Below are positions 26,133 through 35,439 of a stretch of DNA of 64,000 nucleotides, one piece after another. Source of the stretch: F1-120-MAGs118 sp013360535 (GTDB taxonomy: Bacteria > Planctomycetota > UBA1135 > GCA-002686595); NCBI GenBank assembly GCA_026647215.1, contig JAPKHC010000022.1, positions 26,519 to 90,518 on the forward strand, read 5' to 3'. The translations under genes and the position numbers were made by a program. The notes below the pieces were generated by a model. That model saw only the letters and a list, made by a program, of their open reading frames with translations. It was not told the DNA's origin and did no database searches. The first letter of the stretch is position 1, and each line of letters starts with the position of its first letter.

Positions 26133-26813
26133 ATGCAACCCGAGCTCGTCCAAGTCACCCCCGGCAGGTTCGGGCGCACGGTCGCGTTGCGCATCGCCGA
26201 GCACCTAAACTCGGCCGTGCGCTCGCGCGGGATCGCGACGATCGCGCTGTCGGGCGGGCCGCAGATGCACTGGGTCTACCGCGAGCTGCGGGAGCTGCAG
26301 TTGCCGTGGAGCAAGATCGAGTTCTGGTTCGCTGACGAACGTTGTGTGCCCGAGCGGCACCCGGCCTCGAACTGGTTCGTCGCGTCGGACCTGATCTTCA
26401 GCGACGTGCGCATCCGCTCCGAGGGTGCGTTCCGAATCGACGGGCAGCGCACGGACCATCAGGCGGTCGCGCAGGAGTATGCGGAGCGCCTGCCGGAGCA
26501 GATCGACGTCGCGCTGCTCGAGCTCGGCCTCGATGGGCACCTCGCGGGGCTCTTTCCGGGCTCACCGGCGCTGCAGGAGACGGAGCGCCTCGTCGTGGCT
26601 GTCGAGACGGGCCACAAGCCGCGCCACCGCATCACGCTCACGCCCGCGGGTTTTGCGCGCGTGGGTCAGATCTTCGTGCTCGCCACCGGGCGCGATCGCG
26701 CGGTGGCGCTGAAGGCCGCGCTGGCGAAGGACGGCTCGGCGGAACAGCTGCCCGCGAACATCGCGCTGCGCGGCATCTGGTTCGTCGACTCGGGCTCACT
26801 GCCGCGCAACTAG
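26133..26813 (+). CDS. pgl: 6-phosphogluconolactonase
   Basis: A 226-residue Pgl of the NagB-like fold, hydrolysing 6-phosphogluconolactone in the oxidative pentose phosphate pathway. Motifs are IALSGGPQMHWVYREL, FWFADERCVPERHPASNW and LELGLDGHLAGLFPGS, followed by HRITLTPAGFARVGQIFVL. In the first motif the common SGGxT is SGGPQ. ATG at 26133 was chosen over an in-frame ATG at 26085. No zwf or gnd gene is adjacent. Confidence 0.9.
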   Translation: MQPELVQVTPGRFGRTVALRIAEHLNSAVRSRGIATIALSGGPQMHWVYRELRELQLPWSKIEFWFADERCVPERHPASNWFVASDLIFSDVRIRSEGAFRIDGQRTDHQAVAQEYAERLPEQIDVALLELGLDGHLAGLFPGSPALQETERLVVAVETGHKPRHRITLTPAGFARVGQIFVLATGRDRAVALKAALAKDGSAEQLPANIALRGIWFVDSGSLPRN

Positions 26814-26878
26814 CCGCGTCGCAGGACCGGTTTTCACCGGAGGTGCGGTATCCTCGCCGGTCGCCCCCCAAGGCACCG

Positions 26879-27736
26879 ATGGACTCTCGACGTTCCGCGC
26901 TTCGCACGCTCTTCCTCGGACTGCTGCTCGTTGCGCTGTTCTGGCCGCTCAACTGGATCCTCGCGGAGACGCACGCGCTGTTCTTCCCGTTGTGGCTCGG
27001 ATACGTGCTCACGGTCGACGGGATCGTGCGGCTGCGCACCGGCACCTCGCTGCTCGCGCGCCATCCGCGGCTGTTCTTCGTGCTGTTCCCGCTCTCGGTG
27101 CCGGGGTGGTGGCTGTTCGAGGCCTTCAACGAGCGCCTGGGCAACTGGGAGTACCTCGGTGCGGAGCGCTTCAGCGACGTCGAGTACTTCCTGTGGGCCT
27201 CGCTCTCGTTCTCGACGGTGATTCCGGCGGTGTTCGAGAGCGCCGAGCTCGTGCGCAGCTTCCGCTTCATCGAGCGCTTCGCACGCGGGCCGGTGTTTCC
27301 GCGCCGCGGCGACACGCTGGCCTACCGCGGCACGCTCGCGCTGCTCGGGCTGGGCATGACGGCGGCGACGCTGCTGTGGCCCGAGAAGTGCTTCCCGTTC
27401 GTGTGGACCGGCCTCGTGTTCGTGCTCGAGCCCGTGTGCCTTGCGCTGGGCCGGCGCGCGTTCACCGACGACCTGCGGCGCGGCGACTGGCGGCCGTGGA
27501 TGTCGTTGTGGCTCGGCGGCCTCCTGTGCGGGTTCTTCTGGGAAATGTGGAACCTGTGGAGCTTCCCCAAGTGGATCTACCACGTGCCGTACGTCGGGTT
27601 CTGGAAGGTGTTCGAGATGCCGCTGCTGGGGTACCTCGGTTACCTGCCATTCGCGATGGAGCTGTACCTGATGGCGCAGCTCGCCCTGCCGCGGAGCGTC
27701 GAGATTCCGTTGCCCCGCGAGCGCGAAGTAAGCTGA
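26879..27736 (+). CDS. Hypothetical polytopic membrane protein
   Basis: A 285-residue protein with about seven membrane helices, the first at TLFLGLLLVALFWPLNWIL. Aromatic-rich loops (LFEAFNERLGNWEYLG, FWEMWNLWSFPKWIYHVPYVG) are its clearest feature. I recognise no family motif, and function is unknown. It is followed after four bases by the metalloprotease gene and may be in the same transcript. Confidence 0.7.
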   Translation: MDSRRSALRTLFLGLLLVALFWPLNWILAETHALFFPLWLGYVLTVDGIVRLRTGTSLLARHPRLFFVLFPLSVPGWWLFEAFNERLGNWEYLGAERFSDVEYFLWASLSFSTVIPAVFESAELVRSFRFIERFARGPVFPRRGDTLAYRGTLALLGLGMTAATLLWPEKCFPFVWTGLVFVLEPVCLALGRRAFTDDLRRGDWRPWMSLWLGGLLCGFFWEMWNLWSFPKWIYHVPYVGFWKVFEMPLLGYLGYLPFAMELYLMAQLALPRSVEIPLPREREVS

Positions 27737-27740
27737 TCGG

Positions 27741-29912
27741 ATGCTGCTTCTCGGGCTGCAAGCGGACCTGACGCGGACCTGGGCCTCGTGCGACGCGCGC
27801 GCGGAGGCGCTCGTCGTGCGGGACGTCGACGGCGACGGGTTCGGCGACGCGTGCGTGCGCATCGGAGGAGCGTGGCTCGTCGCGCGCACGATCGAGGGCT
27901 GGAAGGCGAGCGGCTGGCGCGGGGCGGAGAGCTTCGGGGCGGCGCTCGCGGCGGAGCTCGACCAGCGCGCGAAGGAGGCCGGGGAAGGGGCGCCGCGCAG
28001 CGGGCCGCCGCCCTACGAGCCCGAGGCCGAGTACGTGCTCTCCGCAAGCGGCGACCTCGACGGCGACGGCCGGACGGACACGCTGCGCGGATTCCGCTGC
28101 ACGCGACCGAGCGCGTTCCTCGAGCTGCGGCTCGAGCCGAGCGACGCGAAGCGCCGGGACAGCGATGGCGACGGCCTTCCCGACGGCTGGGAGATCGACG
28201 GACTGCCGCGCGGCATCGACGCGGGCAACGCGAAGCTCGACCCCGCGCGTCCCGACGTGATCTGCGCGGTCGCGCCGTACGCCGGCGTCGACGCGAAGGC
28301 GCTCGAGAAGGAGCTGCTGCAGGTTGCGCGCCTGTACGACGCGATCGGCGTGCAGTTCTGGTGGCGCATGGAGCCGGAGGTGGTGCCCGAGAAGCAGGCC
28401 GGTGGCGACTGGGGAGCCTGTGGAGCGCTCAACTTCTCCCTGAAGGAGCGCGGCGTGCTGCACTGGATGCAGGTGACTTCCGGCGGTGGCGGGCAGGCGC
28501 AGCAGACCGGCGACATGGGCGGCTGCGGCCTCGGCCACGCCGTGTTCGCGCACGAGTTCGGGCACCAGCTCTCGCTCTCGCACACCGGCGACAGCGAGCC
28601 CGCCTGGTGCCCGCTGTACCCGTCGCTGATGAACTACGCCTACAGCTATTCGCTCGGCGGCGACGCGCGCGCGATCCGCTTCTCGACCGGGCGCTTCGCG
28701 GGCGTCGAGCTGAACGAAGCGCGCCTCGAGGAGCGCCTGCCCTTCGCGCACGCCGACGTGAAGTTCCTCGCCGCGGCGCCGTTCCGTTTCACGCTGGAGG
28801 CCGATGGCGAGCACGCGACGCGCATCGACTGGAATCAGGATGGTGTCTTCGGCGCCGCGCCCGTGTCCGCGGACATCAACTACGGCAGCTCGACGAGCTG
28901 CGGCATTCGCCGCGATCTGGGCGGGGTGTTCCTCGGCGCGGCGCCGGCGCTCGCCCATGTCGGCGACACGGCGTGGCTCGCGACGCTCGACCAGACGCAG
29001 GCGACGGTGTCCGTGCGCGCCTTTCTCGGAGCCGAGCGCTGGAGCGAGCCGCGCACGATCGGCGACTCGGCGACGACGGAGGACCCGCTCCTCGTCGACG
29101 CGTGGGGGCGCGGCATGTTGCTCACGCGGCGCACCGGAGCGTGGGGCGTCAACCTGTTCGACGCGAACGAGGTGCGCGAGCGCGCCGATGTCGCGGGCCT
29201 GCCCGAGCGCGAGCTGTCCGTCGCGCGAGTGGGGGAGCGGCTCCTGTTCGTCACGCGCACGAGCGAGGGCGAACTCGACACGTTCTGGCTCGATTCGACC
29301 GAGCGCATCGAGGTGCACCACGGCGAGCGGCTCGCGCTGACCTCGCAGGTGCCCGTGGGGATCGGCGTCGAGCCGTTGACCGGTCGCGTCGTGATCGCGA
29401 GCGCGGGAACCAACGCGCGCGGAGTTCCGATGTGCCTGCGCGTGAGCTGGTTCACGCTCGAGGGCGAGCGGCTCACGCCGGTCGAGACGCGCTGGGTGCG
29501 CGGCGAGGCGAGCGGCACGCGCTGCACGACGCGGCCGGTCGTCGCGTTCGATCCCGCGGGGCAGCTCAACGTCTTCCACACGAACGAGCCGTCGGTCGAG
29601 GGCCAGATGAACTTCTGGCGCACGCGCCGCATCGGCAACGAGAAGCTCGACGAAGGCTGGCTCGTCTCGCTGCTCTACGACGTCTGGACGCGCACGCGCC
29701 GGCCGGTCGCGTTCACGACCGGTGCCCAAGGCAGCCTGTTCGCCTTCCGCTGGGACGCGGCCGAGGCGCACGGGATGCGCGTCAACGCGCTGCTCGTCGG
29801 GCACAACGGCTTCGGCATCGACGCCGAGCCGATGCGCGATTTCGACGACGGTGCGAAGATCCGGCTGCACGGCCTCGCCCACTCGATCCTCTGGATGCAG
29901 GACGCCCGATGA
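27741..29912 (+). CDS. Zinc metalloprotease-like protein with calcium-binding repeats
   Basis: A 723-residue protein with a metzincin-like active site HEFGHQLSLSH at 271-281 and a Met-turn-like SLMNYAYSY at 295-303. Three Asp-rich calcium-loop motifs precede it: DVDGDGFGD (28-36), DLDGDGRTD (105-113) and DSDGDGLPD (140-148). The C-terminal half looks like a beta-propeller with pairs such as AWLATLDQTQATVSVRAFL. The N-terminus is short and lacks a convincing signal peptide, and a stop just upstream rules out an earlier start, so export is uncertain. Its stop overlaps the sulfatase-like gene (ATGA). Confidence 0.72.
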   Translation: MLLLGLQADLTRTWASCDARAEALVVRDVDGDGFGDACVRIGGAWLVARTIEGWKASGWRGAESFGAALAAELDQRAKEAGEGAPRSGPPPYEPEAEYVLSASGDLDGDGRTDTLRGFRCTRPSAFLELRLEPSDAKRRDSDGDGLPDGWEIDGLPRGIDAGNAKLDPARPDVICAVAPYAGVDAKALEKELLQVARLYDAIGVQFWWRMEPEVVPEKQAGGDWGACGALNFSLKERGVLHWMQVTSGGGGQAQQTGDMGGCGLGHAVFAHEFGHQLSLSHTGDSEPAWCPLYPSLMNYAYSYSLGGDARAIRFSTGRFAGVELNEARLEERLPFAHADVKFLAAAPFRFTLEADGEHATRIDWNQDGVFGAAPVSADINYGSSTSCGIRRDLGGVFLGAAPALAHVGDTAWLATLDQTQATVSVRAFLGAERWSEPRTIGDSATTEDPLLVDAWGRGMLLTRRTGAWGVNLFDANEVRERADVAGLPERELSVARVGERLLFVTRTSEGELDTFWLDSTERIEVHHGERLALTSQVPVGIGVEPLTGRVVIASAGTNARGVPMCLRVSWFTLEGERLTPVETRWVRGEASGTRCTTRPVVAFDPAGQLNVFHTNEPSVEGQMNFWRTRRIGNEKLDEGWLVSLLYDVWTRTRRPVAFTTGAQGSLFAFRWDAAEAHGMRVNALLVGHNGFGIDAEPMRDFDDGAKIRLHGLAHSILWMQDAR

Positions 29913-31264
29913 ACCGCCGACTGGTGTGGCTCGCGACGCTCGCGCTCGCGCTCGTGGGGACTTTTGTCGCCTGCGGCGGCAAGGAGGAGCGCAAGCCCAA
30001 CGTGGTGCTGATCCTCGTCGACACGCTGCGGCCCGACCACCTGCAGGCCTACGGCTACCAGCGTCCGACGTCGCCGTTCCTCTCCGGCCTCGCGCAGCGC
30101 GGCGTCCTGTGCGAGCGCGCCTTCTCGGCCTCGACCTGGACCGCGCCATCGACGGCCTCGCTGTTCACGGGCCTGTACCCCAACCAGCACGGCATCACCG
30201 AGGGTTTCTTCGTGCACCGCAAGCGGGCGGAACGCGACGGCGCGGAGAGCGCGGCCGAGGAGGCGAGCGTGGCGCTCAATCGCCTGCCCGAGGGCGTGCC
30301 GACGGTGCCGGAGCTCTTCGAGCGCGCCGGCTACGCGACGTTTGGCGCGAGCTGCAACGTCAACGTGACCTCGCGCATCGGCTTCGACCGCGGCTTCGGG
30401 CAGTTCGCGGACTTCACGGGTCCCCAGTACGGCAAGGGCGCCAACGCCGAGCAGGTGCTCGCGCAGCTGCGCACGTGGAAGCCGGAGATCGCCGGCGAGC
30501 GCCCGTACTTCCTGTACCTGCACTTCAACGACGTCCACTCGCCGTGGACTCCGCACAAGCCCGCGTTCCCCGTCGACAACCAGGCCTACGGCTCCGAGCG
30601 CTCGCAGTACGACGGCGAGCTGCGTTTCCTCGACCGGACGCTCGAGCAGATCTCGCGTGAGCTCGGCTGGAACGACGACACGCTGGTGGTCGTCGTGTCG
30701 GACCACGGCGAGGAATTCGGCGAGCACGGCGCGCTCGGGCACGGCTACTCGGTGCACAACGAGCTGATGCGCATCGTGATGCTGTACTCGTGGCCGGCGG
30801 TGCTGCCGCAGGGGCGCCGCATCGTGCAGCCGGTGTCGATCCTCGACGTGCTGCCGACGCTCGCGCAGCTCGTGGGGCTCGATGTGCCGCAGGATCGGTC
30901 CGGAGTGTCGCTCGCGCCGTCGCTCGCGGGTCGGGCCGAGCCGCCGGAGCGCACGCTGTTCGCGCTGCGGCTCAAGGAGGGCGGCACGCGCCAGCTGTGG
31001 GCCGCGCAGCGCGGGAACTGGAAGCTGATCCTGTCGGGAATTGGCGCGCAGCTCTACGACCACTCGATCGATCCGCTCGAGCGCAAGGACGTCTCGCGCG
31101 AGCATCCGGAGACGGTCGAGCGGCTCCTGGGCGAGCTGCGCGAGTTCCGCGCCGGATCGCACGTGCGCGGCGGCACGAAGGTCGACGTGGAACTCGACGC
31201 CGACGCGATCAAGGCCCTCGAGCAGCTCGGCTACACCGACAAGGCGGGCGACGGCGACAAGTGA
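29909..31264 (+). CDS. Sulfatase-fold lipoprotein (alkaline phosphatase superfamily)
   Basis: A 451-residue lipoprotein (lipobox FVAC, Cys22) of the sulfatase/phosphodiesterase family. Metal-site motifs are LILVDTLRPDHL, HFNDVHSPWTPH and SDHGEEFGEHG. In the catalytic segment SASTWTAPSTASLFTGLYP the usual Cys/Ser-x-Pro-Ser-Arg is Thr78-Ala-Pro-Ser-Thr82. Threonine cannot be converted to formylglycine, so a classic sulfatase mechanism is unlikely; Thr acts as nucleophile in phosphatase and phosphoglycerol-transferase relatives. It is coupled to the metalloprotease gene and converges with the peptide gene at 31295. Confidence 0.86.
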   Translation: MNRRLVWLATLALALVGTFVACGGKEERKPNVVLILVDTLRPDHLQAYGYQRPTSPFLSGLAQRGVLCERAFSASTWTAPSTASLFTGLYPNQHGITEGFFVHRKRAERDGAESAAEEASVALNRLPEGVPTVPELFERAGYATFGASCNVNVTSRIGFDRGFGQFADFTGPQYGKGANAEQVLAQLRTWKPEIAGERPYFLYLHFNDVHSPWTPHKPAFPVDNQAYGSERSQYDGELRFLDRTLEQISRELGWNDDTLVVVVSDHGEEFGEHGALGHGYSVHNELMRIVMLYSWPAVLPQGRRIVQPVSILDVLPTLAQLVGLDVPQDRSGVSLAPSLAGRAEPPERTLFALRLKEGGTRQLWAAQRGNWKLILSGIGAQLYDHSIDPLERKDVSREHPETVERLLGELREFRAGSHVRGGTKVDVELDADAIKALEQLGYTDKAGDGDK

Positions 31265-31294
31265 GCGCTCGTGTCGTCACTTCCTGCCGCGCTC

Positions 31295-31471
31295 TCACTT
31301 GTCGGCGACGTCCTCGAAGTCGAACGAGTTCTTCGGGTCCGCCGGGGCGATCTTGAACACGTAGTTCATTCCCGCGGGCTTGCGCGGATCGGCGGGAGCC
31401 TTCGGCGCGGCCTTCTCGGCCTCGTCCTTGGCCTCCTCGCGTGAGGCCTCGTCCTTGCGCTGTTCCTTCAT
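31295..31471 (-). CDS. 58-residue peptide, candidate RiPP precursor
   Basis: A 58-residue peptide whose ATG overlaps the stop of the radical SAM gene (ATGA), so it is translated from the same mRNA. The first half is a Lys/Glu/Ala-rich, probably helical, leader-like region (MKEQRKDEASREEAKDEAEK); the second half is different, with NYVFKIAPADPKNSFDFED and a VADK end. It has no Cys or signal peptide. Beside a radical SAM enzyme carrying a peptide-recognition domain this is the arrangement of a RiPP precursor. I recognise no known precursor family, and it could be an unrelated small protein. Confidence 0.62.
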   Translation of the reverse strand: MKEQRKDEASREEAKDEAEKAAPKAPADPRKPAGMNYVFKIAPADPKNSFDFEDVADK

Positions 31472-33684
31472 CGCGTCGTCTCCGTCTCCAGGATTCCCGT
31501 CTCGAACAAACGCTGCCGGCGCATCTCCTCCACGCAGCGCAGCGCCTCGCCGCGCACGTCGTGGGGGATGATCTCGATCACCTGCTCGACCGTGCGCGTG
31601 CCGTCGCAGCGCTCGAGCAGGAGCGCCGCCGCGGCGGAGAAGCACTGCACTTCGCCGGTCGCCGGGTCGTACACGAGAGCCGAGTCGCTGCGCGGCTCGC
31701 GTTCCAGCTCCTTGTCGAAGCGCACGCGGTCGGAGTCCTCGACCAGATCGGACTGGTAGCGCGGCCGCAGCGTCGCCGAGTCGATCGCGGCGAGGCGCTG
31801 GTCGATGCCGGCGCGGTCGAAGCCGAGCTCGAGCCGCACGAGGTCGCGGCGGCGGCGCGGGCGCTCCGTGGCGCTGCTGGCGTTGCGCGGCCGCTCGAGC
31901 ACGTCCGCGAGCAGCTTCTCCCAGGTCCCCGCACGCGCGAGGTACAGGAAGTAGTGGCTCTTGAGCTCGTGGTAGAGCATGTTCGTGTTCTGGAACACGG
32001 GGAAGTGCGAGCGCAGCGCGCGCGTGAACTCGAGGTACGTGTCGCGCGCCTCGCGCCGGCTCATGCCGCTCGTGCACTTGAAGTCGTAGTAGACCTGCAG
32101 GTCGGCCGTCGGATCGGGGTAGATCTCGGCGATGTCGAACTCCTGCCGGCGCTTGAAGATCTCGCTCGACTCGTCGAGGTAGAACACGCGCACGCTGACC
32201 TCCTGGATCGCGTCGCGGTTGGCGAGGATCGTCTGCAGCGTCTCGCGCGCCTCGTCTCGCGTCTCGGTGGGGAAGCCGACCATCACGTACAGCGTGACCG
32301 AGATGCCGCTCTTGCGCACGCGCCGCACGAGCTCGATCGAGCGGTCGGGGTCGATGCCCTTGCACATGCGTGCGAGCACGCGGCGCGACGAGCTCTCGTA
32401 CCCGAAGGCGATGCGCTTGCAGCCCGACTTCGCCATCGCGTCGCAGACTTCCTGCGTGAACGCCTCGTGCTCGAGGCGCGCGTCGCACCACCAGTCGATG
32501 TCGAGGCCCGCGTCGAGGATCGCCTGCGGCAGGCGCGCGGCCATGTTCGGCGGCAGGTCCTCGATCGCGAGGTAGAAGTGCCGCGTGCCGTACTTCGCCG
32601 ACAGCTTGCGCATGTCCTCGACGGTCTGGTCGATCGCTCGCCCGCGGTAGCCCGGCCCGATCACGGTGTAGAGCGTGCAGAACACGCACTTGCCCCAATA
32701 GCAGCCGCGCGTGATCGCGAGCGGGATCACGAGCTCGGGACTGAAGTACGTCGTGAGCGGGAGCCCGTCGAAGTCCGGCGTCGGCAGCGTCTTGATGTCG
32801 AGCGGGTCGCGGTGCGTGTTGTGGTGCACGTTGCCGTCGGCATCGCACCACAGCATGTTCGGGATCGCCGAGAGGTCGCGGCGGCCGCTCTCGATCTCCT
32901 GGCACAGCTGGAGCAGCGGGCCTTCGCCCTCGAGCATGATGAAGCTGTCGATGACGCCCCAGACCTCGGGGCGCCTGGAGAGCTTCTCGGCGACGTACGC
33001 GAGCAGGCCACCGCCGACGGTGATGTGCACCGAGGGCTTCCACTGCTTGACCAGCCGCGCGAGCGCGAAGGCGGGGATGGCCTGGCTGGGGAAGGTGAGC
33101 GAGATGCCGACGAGGTCGGGGTCGAGCGCCTTCAGGCGCGGCAGCGTGTGCTCGCGGAAGAACTCGAGGAACGGGTTCTCGCGCTCGTCGGCGGTGCCGG
33201 CGAGGATCTCGGAGCTGCGCTCGACCGAGTAGCGCATCACGAAGCCGTGCGCGGTCAGGCGCGACGGCCAGAACTCCTCGGAGATGATGCGCAGGCCCTG
33301 CTCGATCGTGCGCCCGGCCCACAGGTAGCGCTCGTAGTCGTAGAAGAGCTCCTTGGTGCGCAGCACGCGCTTGGCCTCGTCGATCGTGGCCGCGACCTGC
33401 TCGCCCACGAGCGCGATCTCCGAGAGCGACTGGTAGCGCTCCATGTCGGAGAAGACCAGCGTCTCCTTCGCGTCGAGCGCGGCGAGGCGCGCCTTCGCGT
33501 CGATGCGCGCGAGCGAACGCTCGAGCCGCTCGCGCGACAGGAAGTGGTCGTAGGCGAGGATGCTCTCGTCGAACATCTCGACCTGCTCGACGCCGTGCGC
33601 GCGCAGGTAGGCCGCCAGCGACGGCAGGCTCAGGTACGGCTGGGTGAAGTGGCCTTGCGGCGGAAAGACGAGTGCGACCTTCAT
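31468..33684 (-). CDS. B12-binding radical SAM enzyme with PqqD-like domain
   Basis: A 738-residue enzyme. The N-terminus KVALVFPPQGHFTQPYLSLPSL and the middle (DLVGISLTFPSQ, HITVGGGLLAY, about 185-290) are a cobalamin-binding domain. The radical SAM cluster cysteines are Cys328, Cys333 and Cys336 in TRGCYWGKCVFC, a Cx4Cx2C spacing rather than the canonical Cx3Cx2C. VMVGFPTETRDEA fits the TIM barrel. Residues ~668-730 (LVYDPATGEVQCFSAAAALL, CDGTRTVEQVIEI) resemble PqqD, the peptide-recognition element of RiPP pathways. It lies 3 bp after a CRTAC1 lipoprotein gene and overlaps a 58-residue peptide gene. C-methylation or carbon-carbon cross-linking of a peptide is the likely role. Confidence 0.87.
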   Translation of the reverse strand: MKVALVFPPQGHFTQPYLSLPSLAAYLRAHGVEQVEMFDESILAYDHFLSRERLERSLARIDAKARLAALDAKETLVFSDMERYQSLSEIALVGEQVAATIDEAKRVLRTKELFYDYERYLWAGRTIEQGLRIISEEFWPSRLTAHGFVMRYSVERSSEILAGTADERENPFLEFFREHTLPRLKALDPDLVGISLTFPSQAIPAFALARLVKQWKPSVHITVGGGLLAYVAEKLSRRPEVWGVIDSFIMLEGEGPLLQLCQEIESGRRDLSAIPNMLWCDADGNVHHNTHRDPLDIKTLPTPDFDGLPLTTYFSPELVIPLAITRGCYWGKCVFCTLYTVIGPGYRGRAIDQTVEDMRKLSAKYGTRHFYLAIEDLPPNMAARLPQAILDAGLDIDWWCDARLEHEAFTQEVCDAMAKSGCKRIAFGYESSSRRVLARMCKGIDPDRSIELVRRVRKSGISVTLYVMVGFPTETRDEARETLQTILANRDAIQEVSVRVFYLDESSEIFKRRQEFDIAEIYPDPTADLQVYYDFKCTSGMSRREARDTYLEFTRALRSHFPVFQNTNMLYHELKSHYFLYLARAGTWEKLLADVLERPRNASSATERPRRRRDLVRLELGFDRAGIDQRLAAIDSATLRPRYQSDLVEDSDRVRFDKELEREPRSDSALVYDPATGEVQCFSAAAALLLERCDGTRTVEQVIEIIPHDVRGEALRCVEEMRRQRLFETGILETETTR

Positions 33685-33687
33685 CGG

Positions 33688-35424
33688 CTACGAATCCTCT
33701 GCGATCGCGAGGATACTGTCGAGCGCCGGAGCGCGCACCGTCGAGCGTGCGCCCGAGGGCCACAGCACCTGCACCTCCTCGATCTTGTCCACGGGTCCGA
33801 GCCCGAAGTGCAGGCGCGGATCGTGCGAGGAATACAGGCCCTGCGTCGTGCGCATCTCGCGCACCCAGCTGCGCCCGCCGGCCTTGACCGTCACTCTGGC
33901 GCCGATTCCGTCGCGGTTGGAGCGCGCACCGGCGAGCTTGACCGCGAGCCAGCGTCCGCCGCGCACCGAGCGGTTCTCGAGGAGCCGCGGTCGCTCGTCG
34001 AGGTCGATCACCACCGCATCGACATCGCCGTCGTCGTCGGGATCGCCGAAGGCGACGCCGCGCGCGGAGTGCAGCTCGACGAACGGCCCGCCGGTCTTGA
34101 CGGTCGCGTCGATCCACACGAGCTGCCCGTTCGCGCCGCGCACGGCCTCGAAGAGCTGCGTCTCCATCTTCCAGCCGCTCATGCCGATCTCCTTCGCCTG
34201 CGGATACACGTGGCCGTTCGCGACGAGCACGTCGAGGTCGCCGTCGTTCTCCGCGTCGAAGAAGCCGCCGCCCCAGGCGAGCTTGTCCATCGTGCTCGCC
34301 GCGAGCCCGAGCGCGCGCGCGCGGTCGGAGAAGTGTCCCTTGCCATCGTTGACGTGCAGGCAGTTGGGCTCGAAGTCGAAGTTGGTGCGGAAGATGTCGA
34401 AGTCGCCGTCACCGTCGGCGTCCTCGGACACGAGCCCCATGGCGCTCGTCGGCTTGCCGTCGCCGCCGACCGCGAAGCCGCGCGGCCCGCTTTCCTCGCG
34501 GAAATGACCCTTTCCGTCGTTCAGGAACAGGTTCGAGGGCTGCATGTCGTTGGCGACGAGCAGGTCCTGATCGCCGTCGAGGTCGATGTCCGAGAAGATC
34601 GCCGCGTAGGAGCACAGGGGCTTCTCGAGCGCGAGCCCACGCTCTGCCGTCGCCTCGCGGAACTTGCCGCCGCCGACTCCGAGGAACAGCACGTCCTGCG
34701 CGCCGGGATTGAAGCCCTGCTTGTTCTCCTCCTCGGGCCCCCAGCCGACCTCGACGCCCTTGATGACATTGCGCTTGCCTCCGTTGGGCGGGCTTGCGAG
34801 ATCAAACTCGCAGTAGTTCGCGACGTAAAGGTCGAGCCAACCGTCGTTGTCGACGTCCGCGAAGGCCGCGCCCGAGCTCCACCGCTCGTTCTTGATGCCT
34901 GCCTCCGCCGTCGCGTCGACGAACTTGCCCCCGTCGTTGCGCAGGAGCACATCGGCTCCGAAACAGCCGAGGTACAGGTCCGTGTCACCGTCGTTGTCGC
35001 AGTCGGCGGTCGCGATCGCCTGCACCCAATCCGTGCGGTCGCAGCCCGTCTGAGCGCTGACGTCGGTGAAACGCAGCCCGCCGTCGTTGCGGTACAGCGC
35101 GCAGCGTGCCGTGCGCTCGAGCTCGAGTCGCGCGCCGTCGTCGACGTACTTCAGGCCCTGGCCGTTGCCGATGAACAGGTCCATGTCGCCGTCGCCGTCG
35201 TAGTCGAGCCACGCCGCGCCGGTTCCGTTGCTCTCGGGGATGTACCAGCGCCGCGGGTCCCCGCTCACCTGCACGAGGCTCAGGCCCGCTCGCTCGGCGA
35301 CATCGACGAACTCGATGCGCGCCGCAGCCGGGGAACCAGCCTCCGCCTTCGACGCCGTGGGAGCGGGAGCTTCGCTGCAGGCCGCAGCGAGGAACGGAAC
35401 GATCGACGCAAGGCGCAGCTTCAT
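33688..35424 (-). CDS. CRTAC1/ASPIC-UnbV FG-GAP repeat lipoprotein
   Basis: A 578-residue lipoprotein (MKLRLASIVPFLAAAC, lipobox AAAC). It contains multiple FG-GAP/VCBS repeats with calcium-loop cores such as DYDGDGDMDLFIGNG, DCDNDGDTDLYLG, DVDNDGWLDLYVANY, DIDLDGDQDLLVAND and DADGDGDFDIF, forming a beta-propeller. The C-terminal ASPIC/UnbV domain is visible in RWLAVKLAGARSNRDGIGAR, TTQGLYSSHDPRLHFGLG and VQVLWPSGA. Such proteins are abundant in Planctomycetota and related phyla, with functions mostly unknown. It is the upstream gene of the radical SAM / peptide operon. Confidence 0.92.
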   Translation of the reverse strand: MKLRLASIVPFLAAACSEAPAPTASKAEAGSPAAARIEFVDVAERAGLSLVQVSGDPRRWYIPESNGTGAAWLDYDGDGDMDLFIGNGQGLKYVDDGARLELERTARCALYRNDGGLRFTDVSAQTGCDRTDWVQAIATADCDNDGDTDLYLGCFGADVLLRNDGGKFVDATAEAGIKNERWSSGAAFADVDNDGWLDLYVANYCEFDLASPPNGGKRNVIKGVEVGWGPEEENKQGFNPGAQDVLFLGVGGGKFREATAERGLALEKPLCSYAAIFSDIDLDGDQDLLVANDMQPSNLFLNDGKGHFREESGPRGFAVGGDGKPTSAMGLVSEDADGDGDFDIFRTNFDFEPNCLHVNDGKGHFSDRARALGLAASTMDKLAWGGGFFDAENDGDLDVLVANGHVYPQAKEIGMSGWKMETQLFEAVRGANGQLVWIDATVKTGGPFVELHSARGVAFGDPDDDGDVDAVVIDLDERPRLLENRSVRGGRWLAVKLAGARSNRDGIGARVTVKAGGRSWVREMRTTQGLYSSHDPRLHFGLGPVDKIEEVQVLWPSGARSTVRAPALDSILAIAEDS

Positions 35425-35439
35425 GGCCGCGCAGCATAG

